From Pseudomonas sp. IAC-BECa141 (GTDB lineage: Bacteria > Pseudomonadota > Gammaproteobacteria > Pseudomonadales > Pseudomonadaceae): a stretch of DNA of 64,000 nt. The notes beneath the pieces are model-generated. The model saw nothing but the letters and a program-made list of their open reading frames with translations. It had not been told where the DNA came from and ran no database searches. Shown here piece after piece: positions 18,762-28,308 of the stretch (the first letter of the stretch is position 1; each line of letters starts with the position of its first letter). Location: the NCBI RefSeq assembly GCF_020544405.1, contig NZ_CP065410.1, positions 3,162,001 through 3,226,000 on the forward strand. The letters run 5' to 3'. The translations under genes were made by a program, and so were the position numbers.

Positions 18762-19961
18762 ATGTCAAAGCCTGATATTCCTCAGAACTCTCCTCCCCGC
18801 GCCTTGCGCTGGGCGGTGGCCGGTTCGGTGGTCGTGATGATCGCCGCCGGTGGCCTGTTCTACTACGCCTCGAAAATGGCCGCCGCCAAACGTCAGCACA
18901 ACCGTGATGAAGTGGTGGTCAATATTCATCCCCACAGTTGCGAACCGAACGCCCTGACGGTGCCGGCCGGTCGCGCCAGTTTCCGCATCGTCAACCGCTC
19001 CGACCGGGCGGTGGAATGGGAAATCCTCGACGGCGTGCTGGTGATCGAAGAGCGCGAGAACATCGCGCCGGGCCTGAGCCAGGTGATCAACGCCAACCTG
19101 CAACCCGGCGACTACGCCATCACTTGCGGTCTGTTGAGCAACCCGCGCGGCACCCTGCACGTGACACCGACCGCCGCGTCGGATGCCGCCGCCAAGGCCA
19201 AGCCGTCGATGGTTGCCTTCGTCGGGCCGTTGTCGGAGTTCCGCGTGTACCTGGCCAGCCAGGGCAGCGCGTTGATCAAAGCGGTGACGGCGCTGAATCA
19301 AGCCATCGACAGCGGCGATCTGGCCCAGGCTCAGGCGCTGTATTTGCCGGCCCGCGCCGCCTATCAGCGTCTGGCCCCCGCCGCTCAACGCCTGGCCGAA
19401 CTGGACAACAGCATCAACGCCCGCGCCGATTACTTCGAGAAACGCGAGCAGGATCCAGCCTTCGTCGGTTTCCATCGCCTTGAATACGCGCTGTTCCAGC
19501 AACGCAAACTCGACGGCCTGACGCCCATTGCCCAAGGCCTGCTCGACAACGTCACCACGTTGAAACAACAGCTGCTGGCCCAGTCGCTGCCGCCGGAGCA
19601 ACTGGTGGAAATCGTCGTGCGCAACCTCAACACCCTCGCCGACGTGCGCGCCGCCAGCGGCGAAGAGGAACGCTACAGCCACAGCGATCTCAACGGCTTC
19701 ACGGCCAATCAGGAAACCGCGCACAAAGTCGTCGAACTGTTGCGCCCGCTGCTGAGCAAATCCGCCGCTGACCTGCTGCCGAAAATCGACAGCGCGATGG
19801 CTGATTTCGATACCACGCTGAACGGTTTCAAGGTCAAGGACGGCTACGCCAGTTACGACACCGTCAACGGTGAGCAACGCAAGCAGATCGCCGACAAGGC
19901 CAAGGCCCTGGCCGAGGCCCTCGACGCCATTGATCCCGCCCTCGGCCTCTCCGGCCTGTAA
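18762..19961 (+). CDS. efeO: EfeO: cupredoxin-imelysin iron uptake protein
   Basis: This 399-residue protein is anchored or exported by an N-terminal hydrophobic segment (about residues 17-40). A cupredoxin-like domain (about residues 48-135, with [13 protein letters not shown] and DYAITCG) is followed by an M75/imelysin domain carrying the HxxE metal motif as HRLEYALF near residue 245. This is the two-domain architecture of E. coli EfeO. It is thought to capture periplasmic iron and pass it to EfeU. AAGGG precedes the ATG, 8 bp after efeU, and efeB follows after 17 bp. Confidence 0.92.
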   Translation: MSKPDIPQNSPPRALRWAVAGSVVVMIAAGGLFYYASKMAAAKRQHNRDEVVVNIHPHSCEPNALTVPAGRASFRIVNRSDRAVEWEILDGVLVIEERENIAPGLSQVINANLQPGDYAITCGLLSNPRGTLHVTPTAASDAAAKAKPSMVAFVGPLSEFRVYLASQGSALIKAVTALNQAIDSGDLAQAQALYLPARAAYQRLAPAAQRLAELDNSINARADYFEKREQDPAFVGFHRLEYALFQQRKLDGLTPIAQGLLDNVTTLKQQLLAQSLPPEQLVEIVVRNLNTLADVRAASGEEERYSHSDLNGFTANQETAHKVVELLRPLLSKSAADLLPKIDSAMADFDTTLNGFKVKDGYASYDTVNGEQRKQIADKAKALAEALDAIDPALGLSGL

Positions 19962-19978
19962 GCAGAAGACGAATACCG

Positions 19979-21277
19979 ATGAACGATTCCGAACACTTCA
20001 ACCTGCAACGTCGCCGCGTATTGATGGGGATGGGCGCCGCCGGTGTCGCACTGGCCGGCACGGCGTTGAGCTGCCCGGCAATGGCCGCCGCGCCTGCGCA
20101 AGTCACCGAAGCGCCGAGCAGCGACAAGACCCAGGATCACCACGACTTTCATGGCGTACACCAGAGCGGCATCGTCACCCCGCGCCCGGCGTCTGGCATG
20201 CTGGTGTCGTTCGATGTGCTGGCCAGCGACCGTGAAGACCTGGAGCGGCTGTTCCGTACCCTCAACGAGCGCATCGCGTTCCTGATGAAGGGCGGCCCGG
20301 TGGCGCAGATCGATCCGAAGTTGCCACCGCCGGATTCCGGCATCCTCGGCCCGGTGGTGACACCAGACAACCTGACCATCACCGTGTCTGTCGGCGAATC
20401 ATTGTTCGATGAGCGCTTTGGTCTTGCGTCCGCCAAACCCAAGCGTCTGGTGCGCATGGTCGGCTTCCCCAACGATGCGCTGGAGGCCGATTGCTGCCAC
20501 GGCGACCTGAGCCTGCAGTTCTGCTCCAACACCGCCGACACCAACATCCACGCCCTGCGCGACATCGTGAAGAACCTGCCGGATCTGCTGCTGGTGCGCT
20601 GGAAACAGGAAGGCAGCGTGCCGCCGCAAGCACCGGCCAAGCCCGGTATGCCGGCGCAATCAGCACGTAACTTCCTCGGTTTCCGCGACGGTTCGGCCAA
20701 CCCGGATTCCAACGACGGCAAAGCCATGGATCGCATCGTCTGGGTGCAACCGGGCAGCGACGAACCGGCCTGGGCGGCCCACGGCAGTTATCAGGCGGTG
20801 CGGATCATCCGCAACTTCGTCGAACGCTGGGACCGCACGCCGTTGCAGGAACAGGAAAGCATCATCGGCCGGGTCAAAACCACCGGCGCGCCGATGGGCG
20901 CCAGCCATGAGGCCGAAGTGCCGGATTACAGCAAGGACCCGCAAGGCAAGCTGACCAAGCTAGACGCGCACATCCGCCTGGCCAACCCGCGCACCGCCGC
21001 GAGCCAGGCCAACCTGATCCTGCGCCGGCCGTTCAACTACTCCAACGGCGTGAACAAGAACGGCCAGCTCGACATGGGCCTGCTGTTCATCTGTTACCAG
21101 GCCGACCTGGAAAAAGGCTTCATCACCGTGCAGACCCGCCTCAATGGCGAGCCGCTGGAGGAATACCTCAAGCCTGTCGGAGGCGGTTACTTCTTCACCC
21201 TGCCGGGTGTCATGGGCGACAAAGACTTCATCGGTCGCTCGCTGCTCGACGCTACTCAACCAAAAACAACTGCATAG
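19979..21277 (+). CDS. efeB: EfeB: Tat-exported dye-decolorizing peroxidase
   Basis: This 432-residue haem peroxidase has a twin-arginine signal ([19 protein letters not shown], residues 9-27) and a cleavage region near AMAAAPAQ. The DyP hallmark GFRDG appears as [11 protein letters not shown] near residue 233, and the haem-ligand region follows after residue 300. EfeB acts in the periplasm, where it is proposed to oxidise ferrous iron or to extract iron from haem. It lies within the efe operon, 20 bp before efeM. Confidence 0.93.
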   Translation: MNDSEHFNLQRRRVLMGMGAAGVALAGTALSCPAMAAAPAQVTEAPSSDKTQDHHDFHGVHQSGIVTPRPASGMLVSFDVLASDREDLERLFRTLNERIAFLMKGGPVAQIDPKLPPPDSGILGPVVTPDNLTITVSVGESLFDERFGLASAKPKRLVRMVGFPNDALEADCCHGDLSLQFCSNTADTNIHALRDIVKNLPDLLLVRWKQEGSVPPQAPAKPGMPAQSARNFLGFRDGSANPDSNDGKAMDRIVWVQPGSDEPAWAAHGSYQAVRIIRNFVERWDRTPLQEQESIIGRVKTTGAPMGASHEAEVPDYSKDPQGKLTKLDAHIRLANPRTAASQANLILRRPFNYSNGVNKNGQLDMGLLFICYQADLEKGFITVQTRLNGEPLEEYLKPVGGGYFFTLPGVMGDKDFIGRSLLDATQPKTTA

Positions 21278-21297
21278 CATTCAACAGGAGCCGCCCC

Positions 21298-22122
21298 ATG
21301 AAAAAGACGCCACTCGCGTTATTGCTGACCCTTGGTTTGCTCAACATCCCGCTGTCGGCGTTCGCCGCGACCGCGCCACTGGATCTGGTGGGGCCGGTGT
21401 CGGACTACAAAATCTATGTCACCGAACAACTGGATGAACTGGCCAGCCACACCCAGCAGTTCACCGACGCCGTGAAGAAAGGCGACCTGACCACCGCGCA
21501 AAAGCTCTACGCGCCAACCCGCGTCTACTACGAGTCGATCGAGCCGATTGCCGAGTTGTTCAGTGACCTCGACGCCTCCATCGACTCCCGCGTCGACGAC
21601 CACGAACAAGGCGTGAAAGCCGAAGACTTCACCGGTTTCCACCGAATCGAATACTCGCTGTTGTCGGAAAAGAGCACCAAGGATCTGGACGCTCTGGCCG
21701 ATGGCCTGAACAAGGACGTGAAGGACCTGCAAACCCGCGTCGCCGGTCTGACCTTCCCGCCGGAAAAAGTCGTCGGTGGCGCCGCTGCGCTGCTCGAAGA
21801 AGTCGCTGCAACCAAGATTTCCGGTGAAGAAGACCGTTACAGCCACACCGACTTGTACGACTTCCAGGGCAACATCGACGGCGCGAAAAAAATCGTCGAC
21901 CTGTTCCGTCCGCAGATCGAGAAGCAGGACAAGGCCTTCGTCGCCAAAGTCGACAAGAACTTCGCCACCGTGGACAAGATCCTGGCCAAGTACAGGACCA
22001 AGGACGGTGGTTTCGAGACCTATGACAAAGTGAAGGACAACGATCGCAAGGCGCTGGTGGGCCCGGTCAATACCCTGGCCGAAGACCTGTCGACCTTGCG
22101 TGGCAAGCTCGGTCTGAACTGA
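21298..22122 (+). CDS. efeM: EfeM-type imelysin (M75) periplasmic protein
   Basis: This 274-residue protein has a Sec signal peptide ending near AFAAT (residues 20-24) followed directly by an imelysin domain. HRIEYSL provides the HxxE metal motif near residue 118, and [14 protein letters not shown] is shared almost word for word with EfeO ([14 protein letters not shown]). It lacks the cupredoxin domain of EfeO, which is the definition of EfeM. Having both EfeO and EfeM in one operon suggests two iron-capturing partners for EfeU. AACAGGAG lies upstream of the ATG, and a REP doublet follows. Confidence 0.9.
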   Translation: MKKTPLALLLTLGLLNIPLSAFAATAPLDLVGPVSDYKIYVTEQLDELASHTQQFTDAVKKGDLTTAQKLYAPTRVYYESIEPIAELFSDLDASIDSRVDDHEQGVKAEDFTGFHRIEYSLLSEKSTKDLDALADGLNKDVKDLQTRVAGLTFPPEKVVGGAAALLEEVAATKISGEEDRYSHTDLYDFQGNIDGAKKIVDLFRPQIEKQDKAFVAKVDKNFATVDKILAKYRTKDGGFETYDKVKDNDRKALVGPVNTLAEDLSTLRGKLGLN

Positions 22123-22148
22123 GACTTGTAGCGCCTGTTCCACCCCTT

Positions 22149-22242
22149 TCGCGAGCAAGCTCGCTCCCACACCAGGTCTTTGTTGAACACAGAAATTGTG
22201 CTCAGCGAAGATCCAATGTGGGAGCGAGCTTGCTCGCGAAGG
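22149..22242. repeat. REP doublet after efeM
   Basis: The cores TCGCGAGCAAGCTCGCTCCCAC and GTGGGAGCGAGCTTGCTCGCGA are perfect inverted copies about 50 bp apart. They sit between the convergent efeM and pssA genes and probably function as the shared 3' hairpin; no classical terminator is visible here. Confidence 0.88.
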
Positions 22243-22272
22243 CATTTCTAGCGGCGCTGAAAATTCTGTGCC

Positions 22273-23616
22273 TTACAGAATGCGATAGAGCAACCGCTCC
22301 ACCCGCACCCGGCTCACGCGCTTGAGGAACTTGGCGACCCCGGCCGGGTAATCCGGCAAGGCTTCCAGGTCCTGAAAACGTGCGATCCGCGTGGTGTGTT
22401 CGAAGATGTTTTCCAGCTCCAGCCGGCGCGGTTCCAACCACTCGCCTTTCGGGTCATCGATCAGCAAGGCGTTTTCCAGATCGAGACGGAACGCCCGCGG
22501 GTTGAGGTTGTTGCCGGTCAGCAATGTGTAGCGCTGGTCGATCCACATGCCCTTGAGGTGATAGCTGTTGTCGCCTTCACGCCACAGGTGCAGGTTCAAC
22601 TGGCCGCTGTCGATGTTGCGCTGATGCCGTTTGGCGAAACGGCGCAGGCTGATCTCGTACAAATACGGCAGCGCGGCAATCACCTTGAACGGCTCGCTCG
22701 GCGGGATGTAGAAGTCGTTGGCGGTCTTGTCGCCGACCACGATGTCGATCTTCACGCCGCGCGCCAGCGCCCGGTTGATCTCGCGGATCACCCCCAGCGG
22801 CAGGTTGAAGTACGGCGTGCAGATGGTCAGTTGCTTCTGCGCGCTGGCGATCAGCTCCAGAATCACCCGGTTCAGCGGGTTGTTCTTGCCCACACCCAGC
22901 AACGGGCTGACCGACAGGCCGGTATGCGCCGTGCTGCCGGCACTGGTGTCGTACGCCGCATATTTGAGACGGCTGCGCAGATCGCCGATGTCGTTGCGCA
23001 GGCTGCGAGTGGTCGGCAGGTTCGGCAGGTCGAGGCGGTGCACCGCTTTCGATTCGATCAGGCCGTGCTTGACCAGATGGTGCATCGAGTCCGCCAGTTC
23101 GCGGCTTTGCAGCACGTGATAACGGTCGAACCGGTACTTGTCGAATTTGTGCAGGTAAACGTTGTTCAGACTCGCACCGCTGTAGACCACGCAATCGTCG
23201 ATCACGAAGCCTTTGAGGTGCAGCACGCCGAACAGCTCGCGGGTCTGCACCGGCACGCCATAGATCGGCACCTCGCTCTGGTGGGTGCGGGTCATTTCCT
23301 GATACCACGCCGAGTTGCCCGGCTGTTTGCCGGCGCCGATCAAGCCGCGTTGGGCCCGCAGCCAGTCGACGACCACCGCGATCTCGAGCTCTGGGCGCTT
23401 GAGTTTGGCGGCGTGCAAGGCATCAAGGATTTCCTGGCCGGCTTCGTCGTTTTGCAGATAGAGCGCGACGAGGTAGATGCGCTGGGTCGCCTGGGCGATT
23501 TTCTCCAGCAGGCAACGGCGGAAATCGGCGGCGCCGGGCAGGATCGTCACGGCCTCGGCGGTCAGCGGAAAGCTGCGCAGTTTGGGCAGCAGAGAGCGTT
23601 TGAAAAGCAACGGCAT
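22273..23616 (-). CDS. pssA: CDP-diacylglycerol-serine O-phosphatidyltransferase
   Basis: This 447-residue protein matches the length of E. coli PssA (451) and belongs to the phospholipase D superfamily. The two HKD-type catalytic sites are HLKGFVIDD in the N-terminal half and HLKGMWIDQRYTLLTGNNLN in the C-terminal half. It makes phosphatidylserine, the precursor of phosphatidylethanolamine, at the cytoplasmic face of the membrane. The ATG at 23616 (MPLLFKRS) gives the family N-terminus; the longer frame runs into repeat copy B. The gene stands alone. Confidence 0.92.
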   Translation of the reverse strand: MPLLFKRSLLPKLRSFPLTAEAVTILPGAADFRRCLLEKIAQATQRIYLVALYLQNDEAGQEILDALHAAKLKRPELEIAVVVDWLRAQRGLIGAGKQPGNSAWYQEMTRTHQSEVPIYGVPVQTRELFGVLHLKGFVIDDCVVYSGASLNNVYLHKFDKYRFDRYHVLQSRELADSMHHLVKHGLIESKAVHRLDLPNLPTTRSLRNDIGDLRSRLKYAAYDTSAGSTAHTGLSVSPLLGVGKNNPLNRVILELIASAQKQLTICTPYFNLPLGVIREINRALARGVKIDIVVGDKTANDFYIPPSEPFKVIAALPYLYEISLRRFAKRHQRNIDSGQLNLHLWREGDNSYHLKGMWIDQRYTLLTGNNLNPRAFRLDLENALLIDDPKGEWLEPRRLELENIFEHTTRIARFQDLEALPDYPAGVAKFLKRVSRVRVERLLYRIL

Positions 23617-23711
23617 AGGGCTCGCAATGGGTCGAATCCGAAGAACCCGAGAGCTTACACCATCAACTCCTTCGGGTCTTGTGAGTGTCTGTAATGACTT
23701 GACTGATCGTT

Positions 23712-23824
23712 GATCGTTCCCACGCTCTGCGTGGGAATGCCTCAAGGGACGCTCCGCGTTCCAGCTCTGGAAGGGACGCGGAGCGTCCCGGGCTGCATTC
23801 CCACGCGGAGCGTGGGAACGATCA
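23712..23824. repeat. Four-hairpin repeat, copy B
   Basis: This element of about 113 bp starts GATCGTTCCCACGC and ends GCGTGGGAACGATC. The interior TTCCAGCTCTGGAA core is flanked by GGGACGC/GCGTCCC hairpins. It is in the opposite orientation to copies A and E. It fills the gap between the divergent pssA and TetR genes and ends about 60 bp before the TetR start, so it may overlap promoter sequences. Confidence 0.9.
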
Positions 23825-23859
23825 AAGCAAGAACAATAGAAATAACTGCTTGACCAAGG

Positions 23860-23873
23860 AGAACAATCGTTCT
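23860..23873 (+). promoter_or_regulatory. Candidate TetR autoregulatory operator
   Basis: AGAAC-aatc-GTTCT is an inverted repeat of 5-bp arms lying 12 bp before the TetR start codon. TetR-family genes commonly carry such a palindrome in their own leader. AAGGAG at 23857-23862 overlaps it, so bound repressor would also cover that ribosome-site-like sequence. Confidence 0.5.
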
Positions 23874-23885
23874 ACTGTCCACCAC

Positions 23886-24452
23886 ATGAACGAAATCACA
23901 AGCAACAACACGACCCGAGACATCATTCTGGATGTCACCGAAAAGTTGATCTACAAAAGTGGCATCGCCGCCACCGGCATGGATCTACTGGTGAAAACCG
24001 CCGGTGTTTCCAGAAAGAGTATCTACCGCTACTTCGCCAACAAGGAGGAGTTGACCGTCGCCGCCCTGCAGCGCCGCGATGTGCGCTGGATGCACTGGTA
24101 CAGAAGCGCCGTCGATCAGGCTGAAACCCCGGCCGACCGCCTGCTCAACCTGTTTACCGTGCTCAAGGCCTGGTTCGCCTCGGAAGGCTTTCGGGGCTGT
24201 GCCTTCATCAACACCAGCGGCGAGACGGGCGATCCCGAGGATCCGGTCCGCCTGGTCGCCAAGGACCACAAACAAAAGCTGCTCGACTACCTGTGCGAGC
24301 TGTGTACCGAACATGGTGCCGAGGAACCGCAACTGTTGGCCAAGCAGTTGCTGATCCTGATTGATGGCGCCATTACCGTAGCGCTTGTGATGGGTGATCA
24401 CAGTGCCGCCGATAATGCGCAATGCATGGCGCGAAAGTTATTGGAGCTGTAA
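23886..24452 (+). CDS. TetR/AcrR family transcriptional regulator
   Basis: This 188-residue regulator has an N-terminal TetR helix-turn-helix. TRDIILDVTEKLIYKSG is helix 1 and LVKTAGVSRKSIYRYFANK is the recognition helix. The rest is an all-helical ligand-binding domain containing GCAFINTSGE, typical of LfrR/NemR-like members. The ATG at 23886 is chosen for the family N-terminus; an upstream TTG at 23850 would place AAGGAG inside the gene. It is followed after 53 bp by a DUF1348 gene, which it probably controls. Confidence 0.87.
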   Translation: MNEITSNNTTRDIILDVTEKLIYKSGIAATGMDLLVKTAGVSRKSIYRYFANKEELTVAALQRRDVRWMHWYRSAVDQAETPADRLLNLFTVLKAWFASEGFRGCAFINTSGETGDPEDPVRLVAKDHKQKLLDYLCELCTEHGAEEPQLLAKQLLILIDGAITVALVMGDHSAADNAQCMARKLLEL

Positions 24453-24505
24453 CGCCTTAATAAGCCTGACAAGTTGTTTAACTGTTAATAGATCCGGAGA
24501 CAAAC

Positions 24506-24985
24506 ATGTCTACTGCAGCCGAAGTTCGTCCGCCATTGCCACCCTTCAACCGTGAATCGGCCATTGAAAAAGTTCGTCTGGCCGAGGATGGCTGGAACTC
24601 CCGCGACCCGCATCGCGTGTCGCTGGCCTATACCCTGGACACCAAATGGCGCAACCGCGCCGAATTCGCCAACAACCGCGAAGAAGCCAAGGCATTTCTG
24701 ACCCGCAAATGGGCCAAGGAACTGGATTACCGCCTGATCAAGGAACTCTGGGCTTACTCCGACACCCGCATCGCCGTGCGCTACGCCTACGAGTGGCGCG
24801 ACGACTCGGGCAACTGGTTCCGCTCCTATGGCAACGAAAACTGGGAATTCGACGAGCACGGCCTGATGTTCCAGCGTTACGCCTGCATCAACGACATGCC
24901 GATCAAGGAAAGCGAACGCAAGTTCCACTGGCCACTGGGCCGGCGTCCGGATGATCATCCGGGGTTGTCTGAACTGGGTCTGTAA
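24506..24985 (+). CDS. DUF1348 / NTF2-like protein
   Basis: This is a 159-residue cytoplasmic protein of the SnoaL/NTF2-like fold, DUF1348 subfamily. It has an N-terminal helix pair ([21 protein letters not shown]), [13 protein letters not shown], and a beta-rich half with [24 protein letters not shown]. The biochemical role is unknown. DUF1348 genes are often paired with TetR regulators, as here, which suggests induction by a small electrophile or drug-like compound (inference). CCGGAGACAAAC precedes the ATG. A hairpin follows 21 bp after the stop. Confidence 0.85.
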   Translation: MSTAAEVRPPLPPFNRESAIEKVRLAEDGWNSRDPHRVSLAYTLDTKWRNRAEFANNREEAKAFLTRKWAKELDYRLIKELWAYSDTRIAVRYAYEWRDDSGNWFRSYGNENWEFDEHGLMFQRYACINDMPIKESERKFHWPLGRRPDDHPGLSELGL

Positions 24986-25006
24986 TCACGGAGCCCGCCA
25001 CTCAAG

Positions 25007-25067
25007 ATGGAAGCAAGGATGCTTCCATTTCGTGCTTTCCCCAAAACAACAAAAGCCCGTTGTTTTT
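25007..25067 (+). terminator. Two hairpins after the DUF1348 gene
   Basis: ATGGAAGC (25007-25014) pairs with GCTTCCAT (25021-25028). Then AAAACAAC (25043-25050) pairs with GTTGTTTT (25059-25066), whose 3' arm is part of a short T run. The second looks like a weak intrinsic terminator. Both lie in the 216-bp AT-richer gap before the next gene. Confidence 0.5.
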
Positions 25068-25201
25068 ATCGCAAAAGGTACTTGTGGACTGTCAGTAATG
25101 ACAGTAGTGACAACTGCAAATTCATCAAATCATTGTCATGCAACGAACGTGGCCGGTTGGACGACCGCCCTCTCTTCTACCCATGACAATGAGCAACTGA
25201 T

Positions 25202-25723
25202 ATGACGCAAAATAATCTGATCCCAAACGGTGATTTCGGCACCGGTGACTTTAGTCACTGGATTCCACGAAATTACGACACGCCTATGTCTGTCGTACAC
25301 CACAACGGTAACTATGTCGCACGCTTGGTCGGCGGTAGAAACCAGGGGCAGAATCTGGCAACCGAGCCCTTCCCCATTCAGCCCGGTGCATTCGCTTTGA
25401 CATTCAATGTTCAGGCGCCCGAGGCTGTCCCGCTGCAAAACACCAAGGATCGACGGTTTCACATCACCGATAGCGGCAAAGCTTCCAATCCACTGGTTCA
25501 CGCATTTATCGTCTACACACTTTGGGCGACCAACCGCAGCACTGGTGAAGCAGAAATCTGGTCAGGGTCGGAGTATGTCGATCCAAAAACAAGAACGATT
25601 ACGCTCAATGGCATGATTCGACCAGGCTTCGAATGGTTGGACATTGTCTTCGCCATTCCCAGCAATCCCTTTGGCAACAAAGGGCCGTTCTTCATCGGCA
25701 ATGTCTGGCTCTCGGTGGTGTAA
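25202..25723 (+). CDS. Orphan protein with carbohydrate-binding-like jelly-roll opening
   Basis: This is a 173-residue protein without a signal peptide. The start MTQNNLIPNGDFGTGDFSHW is the typical opening of CBM4/9-like or galactose-binding beta-sandwich modules (N-G-D/S-F-E...W), and the rest is predicted to be beta-rich. No catalytic motif is visible. Base composition is lower in GC than the neighbours, and the gene is flanked by AT-rich non-coding DNA, consistent with acquisition or narrow distribution. No operon partner is present: the next gene starts 106 bp away and is unrelated. I do not recognise a specific function; lectin-like or secreted-effector roles are possible. Confidence 0.7.
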   Translation: MTQNNLIPNGDFGTGDFSHWIPRNYDTPMSVVHHNGNYVARLVGGRNQGQNLATEPFPIQPGAFALTFNVQAPEAVPLQNTKDRRFHITDSGKASNPLVHAFIVYTLWATNRSTGEAEIWSGSEYVDPKTRTITLNGMIRPGFEWLDIVFAIPSNPFGNKGPFFIGNVWLSVV

Positions 25724-25829
25724 CAACTCCCTTCAGGCGCCGCTGGATGATTGAGGATCCCATTCGCGATGAACCAGTGTTACAGCTATGATGACCGCCC
25801 GTCCCTGCCCTGCCGAATAAGCCGATTCC

Positions 25830-26609
25830 ATGCCTTTCGAACTCAGCGTTGACCTCACCACTCTGGCCATTCTGGCCCTTGTCGCTTTCATTGCCGGATT
25901 CATCGATGCCATCGCTGGCGGCGGCGGTCTGTTGACCACGCCCGCGTTGCTTACCGCCGGTTTGCCGCCGCATCTGGTGCTGGGTACCAACAAGCTGAGT
26001 TCGACCTTCGGTTCGGCCACCGCCAGTTTCACCTTCTACCGCCGCAAGCTGTTCCACCCCAAACAATGGATGCACGCGATTGTCGGCACGCTGGTCGGTG
26101 CGCTGACCGGCGCCATCGTCGCCCATTACCTGCCCGCCGAATGGTTGAACAAGATGCTGCCGGTGATCGTCTTCGCCTGCGGCCTGTACCTGTTGTTTGG
26201 CGGTACGCCGAAAGCGCCGCTGGACAGCGACGCACCGATCAAGAAGAAGTGGCAATCGACGCAAGGCTTCAGCCTGGGTTTCTACGACGGCGTGGCCGGC
26301 CCCGGCACGGGCGCGTTCTGGACCGTCAGCAGTCTGCTGCTGTACCCGATCGATCTGGTCAAGGCCAGCGGCGTGGCGCGCAGCATGAACTTCGTCAGCA
26401 ACATTGCGGCGCTGTCGGTGTTCATGTTTTCCGGGCAGGTGGACTGGATCATCGGCCTGAGCATGGGCCTGTCGGTGATGGTCGGCGCATTCTTCGGGGC
26501 GCGCACCGCGATCAGCGGCGGCGCCAAGTTCATTCGTCCGGTGTTCATCACCGTGGTGCTGGGGTTGACCGTGCGTCTAGCCTGGCAGCACTGGTTCAGC
26601 GTGGCCTAA
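25830..26609 (+). CDS. TSUP family transporter (TauE/SafE, YfcA-like)
   Basis: This 259-residue membrane protein has about eight helices and the two-repeat TSUP architecture. The first repeat contains [19 protein letters not shown] near residues 23-41, and the second contains [15 protein letters not shown] near residue 150. Members export or import sulfite, sulfoacetate and related organosulfonates. No sulfur genes are adjacent, so the substrate is open. The 3' end overlaps the convergent nudC gene by 33 bp. Confidence 0.88.
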   Translation: MPFELSVDLTTLAILALVAFIAGFIDAIAGGGGLLTTPALLTAGLPPHLVLGTNKLSSTFGSATASFTFYRRKLFHPKQWMHAIVGTLVGALTGAIVAHYLPAEWLNKMLPVIVFACGLYLLFGGTPKAPLDSDAPIKKKWQSTQGFSLGFYDGVAGPGTGAFWTVSSLLLYPIDLVKASGVARSMNFVSNIAALSVFMFSGQVDWIIGLSMGLSVMVGAFFGARTAISGGAKFIRPVFITVVLGLTVRLAWQHWFSVA

Positions 26610-27407
26610 GCGCCGCGCCACATAGACGTCGATCAGGTAACGTGCAATCGATTTGGACGCCGGCAACGGCGGCAGATCGTGCACGTTGAACCACTGGGCG
26701 TCCTCGATCTCGTCTTCCTGGCAGACAATCTCGCCACCGGCGTATTCGGCATGGAAGCCGAGCATCATCGAATGCGGAAACGGCCAGCACTGGCTGCCCA
26801 TGTACTGGATGTTCTTCACTTCGATGCTGACTTCTTCGCGCACCTCTCGGATCAGGCAATCCTCAGCCGATTCCCCAGGCTCGGCAAACCCCGCCAGCGT
26901 GCTGTAGACCCCGGTGACGAAACGCGGTGAACGCGCCAGCAGCACTTCATCGCCACGGGTCACCAGCACGATCATGCTCGGCGAAATTCGCGGATAGCTG
27001 CGCAGATCGCACGGTTGGCAATACATCGCCCGCTCCCGTGGCACCTGGATCATGGCCTGACCGCAATTGCCGCAGAAACGGTGTTCGCGCGCCCATGTCC
27101 CGATTTGCGCGGCGTAGCCCAGCACCTTGTAGATCGTATGATCGCCGTCGAGCATGAACGCCCGCAGGCCTTTCCAGTTGCAACCCGGCACCTCGCTGGT
27201 GCTGCGCAGTTCCAGCAGATACACCGGTTCGCCATCGAGATGACCGATACCGTGCTCGGCAAGGATCGACAATTCCTGACGCTTGAGCCATTCCCGAGGG
27301 AACAGCGCGCCGTTGTCATCGAACAGGAAACCCTCGGGGCTGCGCGCCACGGCCCAGCCGCCGGGTTGATCGGTGTCCAGTACTGCAGTGGTCCAGCGAG
27401 ATGTCAT
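26577..27407 (-). CDS. nudC: NAD(+) diphosphatase / NAD-RNA decapping hydrolase NudC
   Basis: This 276-residue protein has an N-terminal domain, a zinc ribbon (Cys112, Cys115, Cys130, Cys133), and a Nudix domain. The box GFAEPGES...REVREEVSI spans residues 173-195. The NudC subfamily motif SQxWPFPxS follows at 205-213, here with Cys in place of the usual Pro (SQCWPFPHS). It hydrolyses NADH/NAD to NMN and removes NAD caps from RNA. It is 6 bp from the upstream crotonase gene on the same strand. pncA, another NAD-metabolism gene, lies 4 kb away. Confidence 0.93.
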   Translation of the reverse strand: MTSRWTTAVLDTDQPGGWAVARSPEGFLFDDNGALFPREWLKRQELSILAEHGIGHLDGEPVYLLELRSTSEVPGCNWKGLRAFMLDGDHTIYKVLGYAAQIGTWAREHRFCGNCGQAMIQVPRERAMYCQPCDLRSYPRISPSMIVLVTRGDEVLLARSPRFVTGVYSTLAGFAEPGESAEDCLIREVREEVSIEVKNIQYMGSQCWPFPHSMMLGFHAEYAGGEIVCQEDEIEDAQWFNVHDLPPLPASKSIARYLIDVYVARRLGHAEPVLPG

Positions 27408-27413
27408 GGTTTC

Positions 27414-28226
27414 TCAATCCAGAAATTCGGGTTTCTGTTTGCTCATATGGGCGGCCATGGCCACGCGCAAATCGTTGGATTGCAGCATGGCAGCGTTCCA
27501 GGTGGCAACGTACTCGAGACCGTCGTCGATGCGATGGTCGCGCATGTAGCTGATCATTTCCTTGGTGCCGGTGACCGCGATCGGCGACTTGCCGGCGATG
27601 TCCCGGGCAATGTCCATCACGCCTTCGATCAGACCGTCCTTGTCGCTGTAGACGCGATTGACCAGACCGATGCTGCGCGCTTCTTCGGCGCCAAACGTGC
27701 GACCGGTGTAAGCCAGCTCACGCAGCATGCCGTCACCAATGATCCGTGGCAACCGTTGCAGGGTGCCAACGTCCGCCGCCATGCCGATGTCGATTTCCTT
27801 GATCGAGAATTGCGCGTCCTCGGCGGCGTAGCGCATGTCGCAGGCGGCGATCAGGTCGATGGCGCCGCCCAGGCAGTAACCCTGGATCGCCGCGAGTACC
27901 GGTTTGCGGCAATTGTCGACCGCATTGAAGGATGCCTGCAGGGTCAGGATCTTCTTGCGCAACAGGCGTGCATTGCGGCCGACATCCTTGCCCAGCTCAT
28001 TGGCCACGCCGGCCAGCATCATCAGGTCGATGCCCGAGGAAAAGTGTTTGCCGGCGCCGCTGAGCACCACCACCCGCACTTCGTCGGTGTCGTCGATCCA
28101 CTGGAACACTTCGACGATTTCGCTCCAGAACGCGGCGTTCATCGAGTTGATCTTTTCCGGACGATTGATCTGCACATGGGCGATGTTGTCGGCCAGTTCG
28201 ACGCTGAAGGCGGTGTATTGAGTCAT
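27414..28226 (-). CDS. Crotonase, delta(3,5)-delta(2,4)-dienoyl-CoA isomerase-like
   Basis: This is a 270-residue crotonase. The oxyanion segments are FSSGIDLMML and GYCLGGAIDLIAACD. The acidic catalytic stretch KEIDIGMAADVGTLQRLPR closely follows the ECH1 pattern (VDVGLAADVGTLQRLP), including the extra aspartates that distinguish dienoyl-CoA isomerases from hydratases. It would process unsaturated fatty acids with odd-numbered double bonds. It is encoded just upstream of nudC and probably co-transcribed with it, though no functional link is evident. Confidence 0.85.
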   Translation of the reverse strand: MTQYTAFSVELADNIAHVQINRPEKINSMNAAFWSEIVEVFQWIDDTDEVRVVVLSGAGKHFSSGIDLMMLAGVANELGKDVGRNARLLRKKILTLQASFNAVDNCRKPVLAAIQGYCLGGAIDLIAACDMRYAAEDAQFSIKEIDIGMAADVGTLQRLPRIIGDGMLRELAYTGRTFGAEEARSIGLVNRVYSDKDGLIEGVMDIARDIAGKSPIAVTGTKEMISYMRDHRIDDGLEYVATWNAAMLQSNDLRVAMAAHMSKQKPEFLD

Positions 28227-28308
28227 GGCAGAAATCCTTTACCGGGCTGGAAATGAGGCCCGAACTATAACAAGGCATCAGCACGGCGGTTCGGCCAAAT
28301 GCGGGACT

